From NCBI RefSeq assembly GCF_014695385.1, contig NZ_JACJOD010000028.1:124001-188000 (forward strand): DNA of 64,000 nt. Direction: 5' to 3'. The notes below the pieces were generated by a model. That model ran no database searches, was not told the DNA's origin, and saw only the letters and a program-made list of their open reading frames with translations. Made by a program: the position numbers and the translations under genes. This document shows positions 8,742 to 18,934 of the stretch, in pieces. How positions within the stretch are numbered: the stretch's first letter is position 1; every line of letters starts with the position of its first letter. The stretch comes from Trichocoleus sp. FACHB-46. Lineage in GTDB: Bacteria > Cyanobacteriota > Cyanobacteriia > FACHB-46.

Positions 8742-11700
8742 CTAGTGATGATCTGTGGCGCGGCTAGCAGTAGTTTCTCGGCTGTGATGACCTGCACCGT
8801 CACTATGCCCATCCTTATGACCATCTCCGTTGCCATCTCCGTTGCCATCTCCGTCGCTGCCCATAGTCGCTGAGTTTACACCTACAAAGGCTGGCTGGCG
8901 CGATCGCCGGAGCTGAGATTCAGCGGTTTTAATCACGATGTACAGCACAGGCACTACAAACAAACTGAGCACTGTGGCTACGCACATTCCGCCCACGATC
9001 GCTGTACCCAAAGATTGTCGGGCTGCGGCCCCTGGTCCGGTAGCAACGATCAGGGGCACAGCACCGATCACCGTTGAAATGGCGGTCATCAAGATTGGGC
9101 GTAAGCGGTCTCGGCAAGCTTCCGTCACCGCTTTGGTTAAAGTCAATCCTTCGTCAGAAAGTTGGTTGGCAAACTCCACAATCAAGACTGCGTTTTTACT
9201 CGCCATACCGATCAGCATGACTAGCCCGATCTGGGTGTAGACATCATTTGCAGTGCCCCGCAGCAGCACCGCAAATAAGGCTCCCAAAACCGCTAATGGC
9301 ACAGTCAGCATGATGATCAGAGGATCGGTATAACTTTCATACTGAGCCGCCAGGGTTAAGAAGACAAAGATAATGCCTAAAGAGAAAATAAAGACCGCTG
9401 AACCGCCTGCCTGAATCTCCTCCAAGGAGAGACCAGACCACTCATACCGGAACCCCTTGGGCAGGGTTTCGTTGGCTACGGCTTCCATCGCCTTGATTGC
9501 TTGCCCAGAACTAACGCCAGGTGATCCTGAGCCATTAATCTCTACAGAACGGGAGAGATTGTAATGGGTAATGATTGAAGGGCCGATTGTTTGATTTACG
9601 CGCACCAAGTTGCCGAGAGGAATCATCCTGCCAGCTCGCGATCGCACATACAGCTTCTTGATGTCTTCCGGATTAGAACGGAAGCGGCTATCTGCTTGCA
9701 CATAGACTCGGTAGGCCCGTTGAAACTGGTTGAAGTCATTTACATAGGCTGAGCCGAGGAAAATTTGCAACGTGCTAAAGATTTCTTCCGGTGAAACCTG
9801 GAGTTGGTTGGCTCTCACCCGATCCACTTCTACGGAGATCTGGGGAGTGTTGGCATTAAAGGTAGGCCGCAACCCAGCTAGTTGAGGTTTGTCAGGAGCG
9901 GGATAGGTAGTTGCCCGCCCCATGAATTTACCTAACACTTCCCCAATCGTGTTGAAGTCGCTGCCTGTGCGGTCTTGTAGGTGAAACTCAAATCCCCCAA
10001 AATTACCAATCCCTTGAATAGCGGGTGGGGGAAACGGCACCACGATCGCTTCCTTAATTCCAATCAGTTGCGGAAATAGCCCCGATGGTTGCGGAAAGAA
10101 GCCGCCAATAATGCCTTTAACCGACTGTTCTGCTTTAGGACGTTCTGCCCAGGGTTTTAGGGTGGAGAAAATTAAGCCATTATTGGGTGTAGCACCACTG
10201 AAGCTAAATCCTCCCACCGCAAAAATGTTCTTAATTTCAGGGCGTTGCTTCATGATCTCCTCAGCTTTTGCCAAAACTTCTTCGGTGTAGCTGAGGGATA
10301 CGCCTTCTGGACCTTGAACCAGTGTAATAAAGTAGCCTTGGTCTTCATCGGGTACAAATCCCGCTGGCACGATCGTATAGATCCAGTAGGTAAGGACTAA
10401 ACCCGCTGAAAACAAGGCCAGCACAATGCTTTTGCGCCGAATGACTTTTGTCAGTGTTCCAGTGTAGCTTTGGCGGGTCCGCTCGATCGCACCGTTAATG
10501 CCATTAAAAAACCAATTGTTTGGCGTTGTGTGTCCTTGCTTCAGCAGCAAAGCTGACAAAGTAGGCGTAAACGTAATCGCGTTGAAAGTAGAAACCACAA
10601 CCGAGAAAGCGATTGTGAGCGCAAACTGCTTATATAGTTGCCCTGTGGTGCCAGGGAAGAAGGCAATGGGCACGAACACTGTGATCAACACCAGCGATGT
10701 GGCAATGACAGCACCAAACAGCGCATTCATGGAGGCGAGAGCTGCCTCAAGGGGACGCAGTCCATCCTCGTTAATCCGCCGCGAGATATCCTCCACAATC
10801 ACGATCGCGTCATCAACTACCAGACCTGTAGCAAGTGTTAAACCGAACAAGGTCAGAGTGTTGATCGAGAAGTTGAGCAGCTTGACAAAGATAAACGTAC
10901 CAATGAAAGCTACCGGAATCGCGATCGATACTACCAGCGCCGCTCGCCAGTTCTGCAAAAATAGGAAGATTACTAAAATCACTAACGCGATCGCCTGGAA
11001 GAGCGAGACGATTACCTCTTCCGCCCCTGCTTGAATAAAAGTCGTGGTGTCAAAGGCGATTTCGTAATGCAAACCGGGAGGGAAACTAGCGGTCAGCCGT
11101 TGCATCTCATCTTTGACTGCTTGTGCTGTATCCAGAGCATTACTGCCGAACTGCTGGGTGATCCCTAGTCCTACTCCCCGATGGGTGACGCGATCGTCTG
11201 AGGTAAAGCGCAATACGGAACCGTAGTTTTCCGCGCCTAATTCCGCTCTGCCCACGTCTCTCAGCTTCACCAACGTGCCAGCATCCGTACTTTTGATCAC
11301 TAGCTCGTTGAATTCTTCCGCATCTTTCAGCCGTCCTTGGGCTGTCACTGCATATTGATACTGTTGCCCAGTAGCAGCAGGAGGCTGACCAATTTGTCCC
11401 GCGCCAATTTGGAGGTTTTGTTGCTGCAATGCCACCACTACATCTTGTGGGGTCAAGTTGCGGCTAGCTAGGCGTTCTGGGTCAAGCCACAGCCGCATAG
11501 CATATTTGCGCTCTCCAAAAATCTGTACCCCGCCCACGCCTTCGAGCCGCTTTAAGGCATCAACCACATAGAGGTCGGCGTAGTTGCTGAGATAAACATC
11601 GTCGTACAGATCTTCGTCTTTGCCCTCGTCCCGGTCAGAGTAAAGCCCGATCGCTAGCAAAAAGTTGTTGTTGGCTTTGGAAACTTGCACCCCTGTCTGG

Positions 11701-12080
11701 GTGACAGGTCCAGGCAGACGTGAGACTACAGTTGAAACCTTGTTCTGGACATCAACCGCAGCAATATCCTGATTTAGACCCAAGTCAAAGGTCAAGTTGA
11801 TACTGCTGGTGCCGTCATTGGCACTAGTAGACTTGATGTATTTCACCCCAGAGACACCGTTGAGTTCCCGTTCCAAAATGTTGGTAACAGTTGACTCTAC
11901 GATCTCCGCATTCGCGCCAATATAGTTAGACGTAACGCTGACCTGGGGGGGCGTAATGTCTGGGTACTGGGCGATCGGCAGGGTAGGGATACAGGCAAGG
12001 CCTAACAAGGTCACAACGATCGAACAGACCGTAGCGAATACAGGACGTTTGATAAAGAAGTCGGAAATGGAGAGAATCAT
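8742..12080 (-). CDS. RND-family efflux pump inner-membrane subunit (HAE1/AcrB-like)
   Basis: The 1112-residue protein is an inner-membrane trimeric proton-driven exporter of hydrophobic or amphiphilic compounds. It begins with the usual ISDFFIKRPVFATV helix. Periplasmic porter loops follow TM1 and TM7. The proton relay is intact: the Asp pair in GLVVDDAIVIVED (about residue 410) and the Lys in GMASKNAVLIVEF near residue 960. Its adaptor gene lies just upstream on the same strand, 127 bases apart. No outer-membrane TolC-like gene lies in the window. The C-terminal tail is an unusual Asp/Gly/Asn/His-rich stretch of about 45 residues. Confidence 0.95.
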   Translation of the reverse strand: MILSISDFFIKRPVFATVCSIVVTLLGLACIPTLPIAQYPDITPPQVSVTSNYIGANAEIVESTVTNILERELNGVSGVKYIKSTSANDGTSSINLTFDLGLNQDIAAVDVQNKVSTVVSRLPGPVTQTGVQVSKANNNFLLAIGLYSDRDEGKDEDLYDDVYLSNYADLYVVDALKRLEGVGGVQIFGERKYAMRLWLDPERLASRNLTPQDVVVALQQQNLQIGAGQIGQPPAATGQQYQYAVTAQGRLKDAEEFNELVIKSTDAGTLVKLRDVGRAELGAENYGSVLRFTSDDRVTHRGVGLGITQQFGSNALDTAQAVKDEMQRLTASFPPGLHYEIAFDTTTFIQAGAEEVIVSLFQAIALVILVIFLFLQNWRAALVVSIAIPVAFIGTFIFVKLLNFSINTLTLFGLTLATGLVVDDAIVIVEDISRRINEDGLRPLEAALASMNALFGAVIATSLVLITVFVPIAFFPGTTGQLYKQFALTIAFSVVVSTFNAITFTPTLSALLLKQGHTTPNNWFFNGINGAIERTRQSYTGTLTKVIRRKSIVLALFSAGLVLTYWIYTIVPAGFVPDEDQGYFITLVQGPEGVSLSYTEEVLAKAEEIMKQRPEIKNIFAVGGFSFSGATPNNGLIFSTLKPWAERPKAEQSVKGIIGGFFPQPSGLFPQLIGIKEAIVVPFPPPAIQGIGNFGGFEFHLQDRTGSDFNTIGEVLGKFMGRATTYPAPDKPQLAGLRPTFNANTPQISVEVDRVRANQLQVSPEEIFSTLQIFLGSAYVNDFNQFQRAYRVYVQADSRFRSNPEDIKKLYVRSRAGRMIPLGNLVRVNQTIGPSIITHYNLSRSVEINGSGSPGVSSGQAIKAMEAVANETLPKGFRYEWSGLSLEEIQAGGSAVFIFSLGIIFVFLTLAAQYESYTDPLIIMLTVPLAVLGALFAVLLRGTANDVYTQIGLVMLIGMASKNAVLIVEFANQLSDEGLTLTKAVTEACRDRLRPILMTAISTVIGAVPLIVATGPGAAARQSLGTAIVGGMCVATVLSLFVVPVLYIVIKTAESQLRRSRQPAFVGVNSATMGSDGDGNGDGNGDGHKDGHSDGAGHHSRETTASRATDHH
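8821..8856 (-). repeat. 12-base tandem repeat in the RND tail
   Basis: Three near-identical 12-mers (plus strand CCATCTCCGTTG twice, then CCATCTCCGTCG) encode repeated Gly-Asp-Gly-Asn units near the C-terminus of the pump. Because 12 is a multiple of three, copy-number changes would keep the frame. Confidence 0.85.
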
Positions 12081-12207
12081 AACTTCGCTACCCGTAGAAG
12101 CGGCCGTAGAAGTGCTAGAGACGAAGGATTCAGTCAGGAATTTTTGGATGAATCTAAAATTGAACTGCCGAATGCTTCGCTTCTACAAGACATGGCACAG
12201 TATCGTT

Positions 12208-13692
12208 TTAAGGAGCGCTAGCAGGAGCGTTAGCAGGTGGAGTATCTGCTGCGATCGGCATGCAGTTCTGCAATTGCAGGATGCCAGAAGTCACAATGCG
12301 ATCGCTCGCACTGAGTCCTTCTACGACTTCCTGGTTGTTGCCGACAATCCTGCCTAACTTGATGGGTTTCTGCACGGCAACTAATTGGTCAGGCTCCACC
12401 TGGGGTCCGCCAGGAGCACCACCGGGAGCCGCATTAGCTTGTGCCTGCGCTTGACAACCTGAGCTTTGAAATGGAGCTGCCACGAAGATAAAATCTCTGC
12501 CGCCTAGCCGAGAAATGGCGGTAGTAGGAGCCAGAACTCCAGAGCGTGACTGCCAAATTACTCTGGCCCGGACAAACTGCGACGTCCGGAGTTGATTGTT
12601 GGCGTTGTCGAAGAGCGCCTTCACCTGTACTGACTGAGTTGACGGATCAACACTGGGCGAAATAAATGAGACTTTGCCTGTCTGCAACACCCGGTCTTGA
12701 TCACTCAACAGCTTGACAGGCAACCCTAAGCGCAAATTAGGCGCTCTTTCCAGCGGGATGGCAATTTGTACTTCCAGTTCCTGGTTTTGCGTCAGGGTCA
12801 GTAGAGGAGTTGCAGCACTGACAACATCACCCTGCTTGACTGGGATATTGCCAATAACGCCTGCAAAAGGAGCGGTAATAGCGTAGTCTTGTAGTTGCGC
12901 CTGCCCTTCTGCTACATTCGCCTGGGCTTGCTCCAAGGCTCGCTGACTTCTGACCACTTGAGATTTGGCTCTGTTGATGGCACTTTGTTGAGCCCGGATG
13001 TCAGCCTCCGTCTGCCGGACGGTTGCTTGAGCCGTTTGCAGCGCATTGAGTCTCTGATCCAGAATTTGTCGGCTTTCCGCTCCTTGTCGCTGGAGTTCCT
13101 GGTAGCGCTCGTATTCGCGCTGATTTAGCTGGACATTGGCTTGATCAGCCGCTCGTTTTTCTTGCAACGCTTTCAGCGTGTCGATCGCGCTGGCAACATC
13201 GGCTTGCGCAGAATCAATATCAGCGGCGGCTGTATCAACCGCAGCATTGCGACTAGCGACTTGCGCCCGTTGCTCAGCCGCACCAATTTGTAAAAGTGGC
13301 TCACCTGCTTCAACGCGATCGCCCGCTTCTACATAGATAGCTGAGACTTGGCCTGACACACGCGGTTGTAGGGTCACAGACTGCCGTGAATCCAAAGTAG
13401 CCGCATAATCTGAGCTATCTTCTACTGGGGCTGATTCAGGAGTGCCTAATTGCACTAGAGTCGGTGGTGGCTGCATGGAGCCTGCCATCAGCATGGGCAT
13501 GATGAAGCGGCTAAAAATGATCCAACCTATGCCACCGAGAAGCAGCAGGCCAATTGTAACAGGCAGTAACCACCGTCGAAAGCGGCTTGAGTTAGGGGGC
13601 TGACTCGGCTCTTGCGGGTGTTGAGGAGCGTTCAGTTCTCCCTCAGAGATAGCTGGGAGAGCAGGTTGCTGTTGAGTATCGTTGCCGCTCAT
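12208..13692 (-). CDS. RND periplasmic adaptor (membrane fusion protein)
   Basis: The 494-residue protein bridges the RND pump to an outer-membrane channel. It has a cytoplasmic Pro-rich N-terminus, one membrane segment (about residues 45-68, PVTIGLLLLGGIGWIIF), and a biotinyl-lipoyl half-motif (VSAIYVEAGDRVEAGEPLLQI). A long Ala/Gln-rich coiled-coil hairpin covers about residues 130-240. The second lipoyl half is YAITAPFAGVIGNIPVKQGD, followed by beta-barrel and proximal domains. It ends in an Ala/Pro-rich tail. I prefer the ATG at 13692, preceded by AAGG, over a TTG 24 bases upstream. It should be cotranscribed with the pump gene. Confidence 0.93.
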   Translation of the reverse strand: MSGNDTQQQPALPAISEGELNAPQHPQEPSQPPNSSRFRRWLLPVTIGLLLLGGIGWIIFSRFIMPMLMAGSMQPPPTLVQLGTPESAPVEDSSDYAATLDSRQSVTLQPRVSGQVSAIYVEAGDRVEAGEPLLQIGAAEQRAQVASRNAAVDTAAADIDSAQADVASAIDTLKALQEKRAADQANVQLNQREYERYQELQRQGAESRQILDQRLNALQTAQATVRQTEADIRAQQSAINRAKSQVVRSQRALEQAQANVAEGQAQLQDYAITAPFAGVIGNIPVKQGDVVSAATPLLTLTQNQELEVQIAIPLERAPNLRLGLPVKLLSDQDRVLQTGKVSFISPSVDPSTQSVQVKALFDNANNQLRTSQFVRARVIWQSRSGVLAPTTAISRLGGRDFIFVAAPFQSSGCQAQAQANAAPGGAPGGPQVEPDQLVAVQKPIKLGRIVGNNQEVVEGLSASDRIVTSGILQLQNCMPIAADTPPANAPASAP

Positions 13693-15271
<1,579 letters not shown>

Positions 15272-15329
15272 TGCTGTTAAGGCTCTTGCATGCACTCACA
15301 CAACTGTTATGATCGTGATGTTTGAAACT

Positions 15330-15403
<74 letters not shown>

Positions 15404-15465
15404 TAGGTTTGAGCCTGTAGTTTGACTGGTGTCCTGCATCTGCATGGGTAAAGGTATGGTGAAAG

Positions 15466-15711
15466 TTAGCTGGCGATTGCGCTAACCGCTTGAGGTGATA
15501 AAGCTTTCACGAGATTAATCCACGTCAGCGTGTCTTCAGAGTGGGGAAGCAGTGGCAAGGTGTGCAAAAACGAAACGAGGTCTTCTAAGCAACTGTAAGG
15601 TTCGCTCGTGAAGTACAGATTTTCGACCCAGTAAATAGTTTCATCTTGAATCGTGGCCGTTTTGAGCAGATATCCTCGGCCCAAGGCGAGATTGAACGCT
15701 CCATTCATCAT
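15466..15711 (-). CDS. Small conserved-looking hypothetical protein
   Basis: The frame encodes about 81 residues from an ATGATG pair at 15711/15708 (MMNGAFNLALGRGYLLKTA). The composition is balanced, with aromatic and acidic residues (IYWVENLYFTSEPYSCLEDLVSFL) suggesting a small folded protein. No family is recognised. It faces the tRNA gene. A TTG 15 bases upstream is a weaker start. It could still be a chance frame. Confidence 0.45.
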   Translation of the reverse strand: MMNGAFNLALGRGYLLKTATIQDETIYWVENLYFTSEPYSCLEDLVSFLHTLPLLPHSEDTLTWINLVKALSPQAVSAIAS

Positions 15712-15863
15712 AGTTAGACTCCGCAACTGTTGGACTTTGCAGCTTTATTGATGAGTTTCAGTATCGGTTGAATGGCTGGTAGTACCTATCAGCAAAGTTG
15801 CTCAACCTTATCCGCTAGATGATGGAAGATGGCGATCGCAATATCGGGAAGTCTGTAAGAGAC

Positions 15864-15935
15864 AGCCTCGTTGAGGCTAATTTCCTGGAATTGTCAAGTA
15901 AAACCACCTCTCATCTCAATAGAGGTGTTTGACAA
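15864..15935 (+). promoter_or_regulatory. Tandem hairpins upstream of the GGDEF/EAL gene
   Basis: Two structures lie 36 bases before the ATG at 15971. The first is AGCCTC-GTT-GAGGCT (15864-15878). The second is nested: an inner stem CACCTCT/AGAGGTG (15905-15911 with 15921-15927) inside an outer stem TTGTCAA/TTGACAA (15891-15897 with 15929-15935). They could form a leader or mark the end of another transcript. No known riboswitch consensus was recognised. Confidence 0.5.
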
Positions 15936-15970
15936 CTCACCTGTTGTCTTTTAAGTCTCACTCGTTATTT

Positions 15971-17677
15971 ATGTCGCTCTCTCAGAAGCTTCATCTCTAT
16001 TCATTTCTAGCTGGCTTTAGATTCCTCAAAACTAGCTATATCGCCAAAATAATGGCAGTGGCATTTTTAGGCACCCATGTTCCTCTTCTCACGTTATTGC
16101 TAACTTTTGTTACCTCCCATTCCTATTCCTGGGAAATGGCAATCCCAGTCTTAGTCATTGCTTTGGTCGCGACGTTGATAGGTACCGCAGCCACTCTCTA
16201 TGCCTTACATCACCTTTTGATTCCAGTCATTTTGACTTCTACGGTTTTGCAAGACTATCTCAATACTAAAACCTTGCCGGAACTACCGACAGACTTTGAA
16301 GATGAAGCTGGGACGTTAATGGCGAATACCTCCCAAACGCTACACCAATTAGATGAGTTGATTCACTACATCCGCCATTACGATAACTTGACTGGCTTGC
16401 CCAATCGGGATTTGTTTTGCGATCGCCTGTATCAAACTCTGTCCCCAGTTCCGAACCAGCCAAGATTGGTGGCGGTTCTGTTAGTGGGGATTGATGACTT
16501 TACGGGCGCGAGTCACGCTTGGCAACCGGAGACTGCCAACCTGCTCCTTAGAGCCATGGCTCAACGTTTAACTACTTGCCTAGGTTCCACAGAGATTTTG
16601 GCCCATCTCAGCGAGGATCAATTTGCGATCGCTCTCACAGACTTGCCTTGCTTGGAGAGTGTGATTAAGCTTTCTCAGTTAATCTTGAGCACGCTAGCAA
16701 AACCTTTCGCTTTAGAAGGCGGGCTGATTCGGATTACAGCCAGTGTGGGAATTACCATCAATGAGCTGGGAGAGCGGCAAGGCGTCGAGCCACTTTTACA
16801 GCAGGCTCACATGGCACTTTACCGAGCCCAGCAGCAGGGACGCGGCCAATACCAATTTTATTGCCCCGAAATAGCCGCTCAGTTGCAAGAGCGCTTAGCG
16901 TTAGAGAACGAATTGTATGGTGCTTTAGAGCGCCAGGAAATGCGAGTTTACTACCAGCCTTTAATTGATTTACAGAGTGGAGAATTGACAGCGGTTGAGG
17001 CACTAGTGCGTTGGCAGCATCCGACTCTGGGTTTGGTTTCCCCCGCTAAGTTTATCCCCATTGCTGAAGCCAATGGTCTGATTGTGCCACTGGGAGAATG
17101 GGTGTTGCGTACGGCATGTGCCCAGAGCCGAGCTTGGCAGTTGGCTGGATTTCCAGCCATGCGAATGTCCGTCAACCTGTCCGCTCGACAGCTAGAACAA
17201 CCCAATTTAGTGGACATGATTAGGCAGGTTTTAGCAGAGACGGAGCTAGAGCCAGCCTATCTAGAATTGGAAGTGACTGAAAGCGCGTTGATGGTGGAGC
17301 TAGAGCGATCGATTGATACCTTAAAACAATTGCAGGGACTGGGCATCCTGCTGGCTCTAGATGACTTCGGTACAGGATATTCCTCCCTCAATTACTTAAA
17401 GCAATTTCCGGTGAGTCTGCTTAAGATCGATCGCTCCTTTGTGCAAGATATACTGTCGAATCCAGACAGTGCTGCGGTGAGCGATGCCATCATTGCTTTG
17501 GCAAAAAGCCTGCGGTTAAGCATTACAGCGGAGGGGATAGAAACTGAGGAACAGTTGGAGTACCTGCGCCAACGGGGATGTCATGAAGGCCAAGGATTCT
17601 ACTTCAGCCGTCCTGTTCCCGCAGCTAAGCTCACGCAAATGCTGGAAAGTTGTTCTCAGCAGGTACAGGTAGCCTGA
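15971..17677 (+). CDS. Membrane GGDEF-EAL protein, cyclase half degenerate
   Basis: The 568-residue protein has two membrane segments (about residues 27-48 and 55-78), a short linker, a GGDEF domain (about 130-300, starting DNLTGLPNRDLF) and an EAL domain (about 315-565). The GGDEF signature is replaced by SEDQF within HLSEDQFAIAL, so diguanylate cyclase activity is unlikely. The EAL half keeps EALVRWQHP, ELEVTES, DDFGTGYSSL, KIDRSFV, AEGIET and GQGFYFSRP, consistent with an active c-di-GMP phosphodiesterase. I use the ATG at 15971 rather than a TTG 42 bases upstream. Confidence 0.93.
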   Translation: MSLSQKLHLYSFLAGFRFLKTSYIAKIMAVAFLGTHVPLLTLLLTFVTSHSYSWEMAIPVLVIALVATLIGTAATLYALHHLLIPVILTSTVLQDYLNTKTLPELPTDFEDEAGTLMANTSQTLHQLDELIHYIRHYDNLTGLPNRDLFCDRLYQTLSPVPNQPRLVAVLLVGIDDFTGASHAWQPETANLLLRAMAQRLTTCLGSTEILAHLSEDQFAIALTDLPCLESVIKLSQLILSTLAKPFALEGGLIRITASVGITINELGERQGVEPLLQQAHMALYRAQQQGRGQYQFYCPEIAAQLQERLALENELYGALERQEMRVYYQPLIDLQSGELTAVEALVRWQHPTLGLVSPAKFIPIAEANGLIVPLGEWVLRTACAQSRAWQLAGFPAMRMSVNLSARQLEQPNLVDMIRQVLAETELEPAYLELEVTESALMVELERSIDTLKQLQGLGILLALDDFGTGYSSLNYLKQFPVSLLKIDRSFVQDILSNPDSAAVSDAIIALAKSLRLSITAEGIETEEQLEYLRQRGCHEGQGFYFSRPVPAAKLTQMLESCSQQVQVA

Positions 17678-17750
17678 GGATCAGCTCCTGCTTCTCTGAA
17701 TATTTTCGTGAGTTAGCTGAAAAGCAAAGAGCTGAATAAATTTTAGCTGC

Positions 17751-17886
17751 TATCTTCTCTCCGTTCTAAAAGCTGACGTGGGCTTACCTGAACGGAGCGA
17801 TCGCCCGATCGCGTTACTAAGCGAGTAATGGCGTTGACCGAAATCTTTCACTTGTTTGAGCACCTCTAGTTGGGGTGCTTTTTGTT
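17751..17886 (+). ncRNA. Candidate structured small RNA
   Basis: Three consecutive stem-loops lie in a spacer with no ORF. The first pairs CTCCGTTC (17759-17766) with GAACGGAG (17790-17797). The second pairs CGTTACT with AGTAATG across AAGCG (about 17811-17829). The third is an intrinsic terminator, AGCACCTC-TAGTT-GGGGTGCT followed by TTTTTG. A TGCTATCTT extended -10-like element lies at 17748-17756, just before the first stem. Alternatively this is the long 3' end of the GGDEF/EAL transcript. No known RNA family was recognised. Confidence 0.4.
17859..17886 (+). terminator. Rho-independent terminator
   Basis: An 8-bp stem (AGCACCTC/GGGGTGCT, one G-T pair) with a TAGTT loop is followed by a T-rich run (TTTTTGTTT). 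Confidence 0.8.
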
Positions 17887-17991
17887 TGCAGGGGAAGACT
17901 GGCACAACTCTGTGGAGAAGATGTGCGCACCTCTTTTCAAGAAGCTGACTTAATTAAAATCTTCCTAAGAAGATTTTAAGCAAAATTGCTA

Positions 17992-18021
17992 TTGACGAGA
18001 AAATAGAGCTTTTGATAGAAT
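17992..18021 (+). promoter_or_regulatory. Sigma-70-type promoter, long leader to the 18237 gene
   Basis: TTGACG (17992-17997) and TAGAAT (18016-18021) are separated by 18 bases. Transcription would start near 18028, leaving a 5' leader of about 210 bases before the TTG start at 18237. No other gene lies between. Confidence 0.6.
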
Positions 18022-18236
18022 TTCAAGCCTTTACGTGGTACTATTAAAAAACACCGAAACTCTTAGTAAAGCTAAGGACTCACGATACGTAGTTTCCTTC
18101 TGAGCCTAGAACTTGCGTAAGAGCGGCAAATCTGCAAATTACCCCTAATCAAAAAAGCATCATTCAATCGCTATCACCTCGTAGGTAGCATTGAACCCGT
18201 TCAGCTAAGCTAATTTCTTCATAGGTTTGGTGGTCA

Positions 18237-18488
18237 TTGAAAATTCAAGCGTTAGAGATTCAAGTGGGCGATCGCATTGTTGCTTATTGCAACAACAAGA
18301 TGCAAACCTGCACAGTGAAGCACATCGTAGATCCTGGGCAGCGTAACGTTACTTTGTCAGTTTCTACGTCCGAGCACTCTCGCAACTCCATTTCACGGGT
18401 GGTTCGGTTTCATCAAGACGCTTGGGTGGATTTGCAAGCCAAAGCTGCAAGTGCAAATCCTGTGATAGAGGATGCTTGCCAAGCGTAG
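18237..18488 (+). CDS. Small conserved cyanobacterial-type hypothetical protein
   Basis: The 83-residue product starts with MKIQALEIQVGDRIVAYCNNK and has a beta-strand-rich pattern (VGDRIVAY, QTCTVKHIVD, NVTLSVST) like a small SH3-like or RNA/DNA-binding barrel. The family is not recognised. The only in-frame start after the upstream TAG is the TTG at 18237, although an internal ATG exists at residue 22. A strong promoter-like sequence and long leader precede it. It lies 99 bases before a Lys-rich microprotein gene. Confidence 0.6.
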   Translation: MKIQALEIQVGDRIVAYCNNKMQTCTVKHIVDPGQRNVTLSVSTSEHSRNSISRVVRFHQDAWVDLQAKAASANPVIEDACQA

Positions 18489-18587
18489 TTCTCACCCGAG
18501 GATGCATGGTAACAGAGCAGGCTGATGGTGAATCGCTGATTTGCTAGTCATCTCGGCGGAAAAGAAACTCTAGTTTAAGGAATCGTT

Positions 18588-18701
18588 ATGTCTAAAGAGC
18601 AGAAAGGCAACAAAGAATCTAAAAAACCGAAAGCTCAGTCTGATGGGACCAAAAAAGAAAAGAAAGACCCTAAGCGACATGACGGACTGGGCGGCAAATA
18701 A
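18588..18701 (+). CDS. 37-residue Lys-rich microprotein
   Basis: An ATG at 18588 preceded by AAGG (7-base spacing) opens a 37-codon frame ending at TAA 18699-18701. The product starts MSKEQKGNKESKKPK, is about one third lysine, has no hydrophobic segment and ends in HDGLGGK. It is probably disordered and may bind nucleic acid. Short Lys-rich proteins with this type of start occur in cyanobacteria, in my recollection. The good ribosome binding site and low-complexity coding pattern favour a real gene. Confidence 0.65.
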   Translation: MSKEQKGNKESKKPKAQSDGTKKEKKDPKRHDGLGGK

Positions 18702-18705
18702 ACGA

Positions 18706-18777
18706 TTAGGTGTGGTGGTCCACCAGAAAGTAAAATTAAGATTTTCTGGTCAGGAAATAACTCAACACACCACCTAA
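18706..18777 (+). repeat. Nested inverted repeat between microprotein and rbp genes
   Basis: The inner arms ACCAGAAA (18722-18729) and TTTCTGGT (18743-18750) pair perfectly. The outer arms TTAGGTGTGGTG (18706-18717) and CACACCACCTAA (18766-18777) pair at 10 of 12 positions. It begins 4 bases after the microprotein stop. No T run follows, so it may be an mRNA-stability or leader structure rather than a terminator. Confidence 0.6.
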
Positions 18778-18787
18778 CTATTGTGTT

Positions 18788-18934
18788 ATGGTTGAGAAGA
18801 GAATTAGTAATCGGTTGCAGCGTTTGTTTTTAGCATTGACGGTTTTTTCACCTTTGGTATTGGCAAGCTTCTCTCCGAAATCTCAATCTCTACACCCCTA
18901 TGATTTTGGAGACAAGCTATGTCGATTTATGTAG
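18788..18934 (+). CDS. Possible 48-codon upstream ORF overlapping the rbp start
   Basis: An ATG at 18788 opens a 48-codon frame with a basic N-terminus and hydrophobic centre (RLFLALTVFSPLVLASF), ending at TAG 18932-18934, 16 bases inside the rbp gene in another frame. No clear ribosome binding site precedes it, so chance is a real alternative. If translated, it could couple to rbp translation. Confidence 0.25.
   Translation: MVEKRISNRLQRLFLALTVFSPLVLASFSPKSQSLHPYDFGDKLCRFM

Noticed and set aside
10498-11034. 178-codon plus-strand frame inside the RND gene
   Set aside because: It is a long shadow frame opposite the conserved membrane segment with the Asp pair; its sequence is Thr/Ser/Lys-rich without family features.
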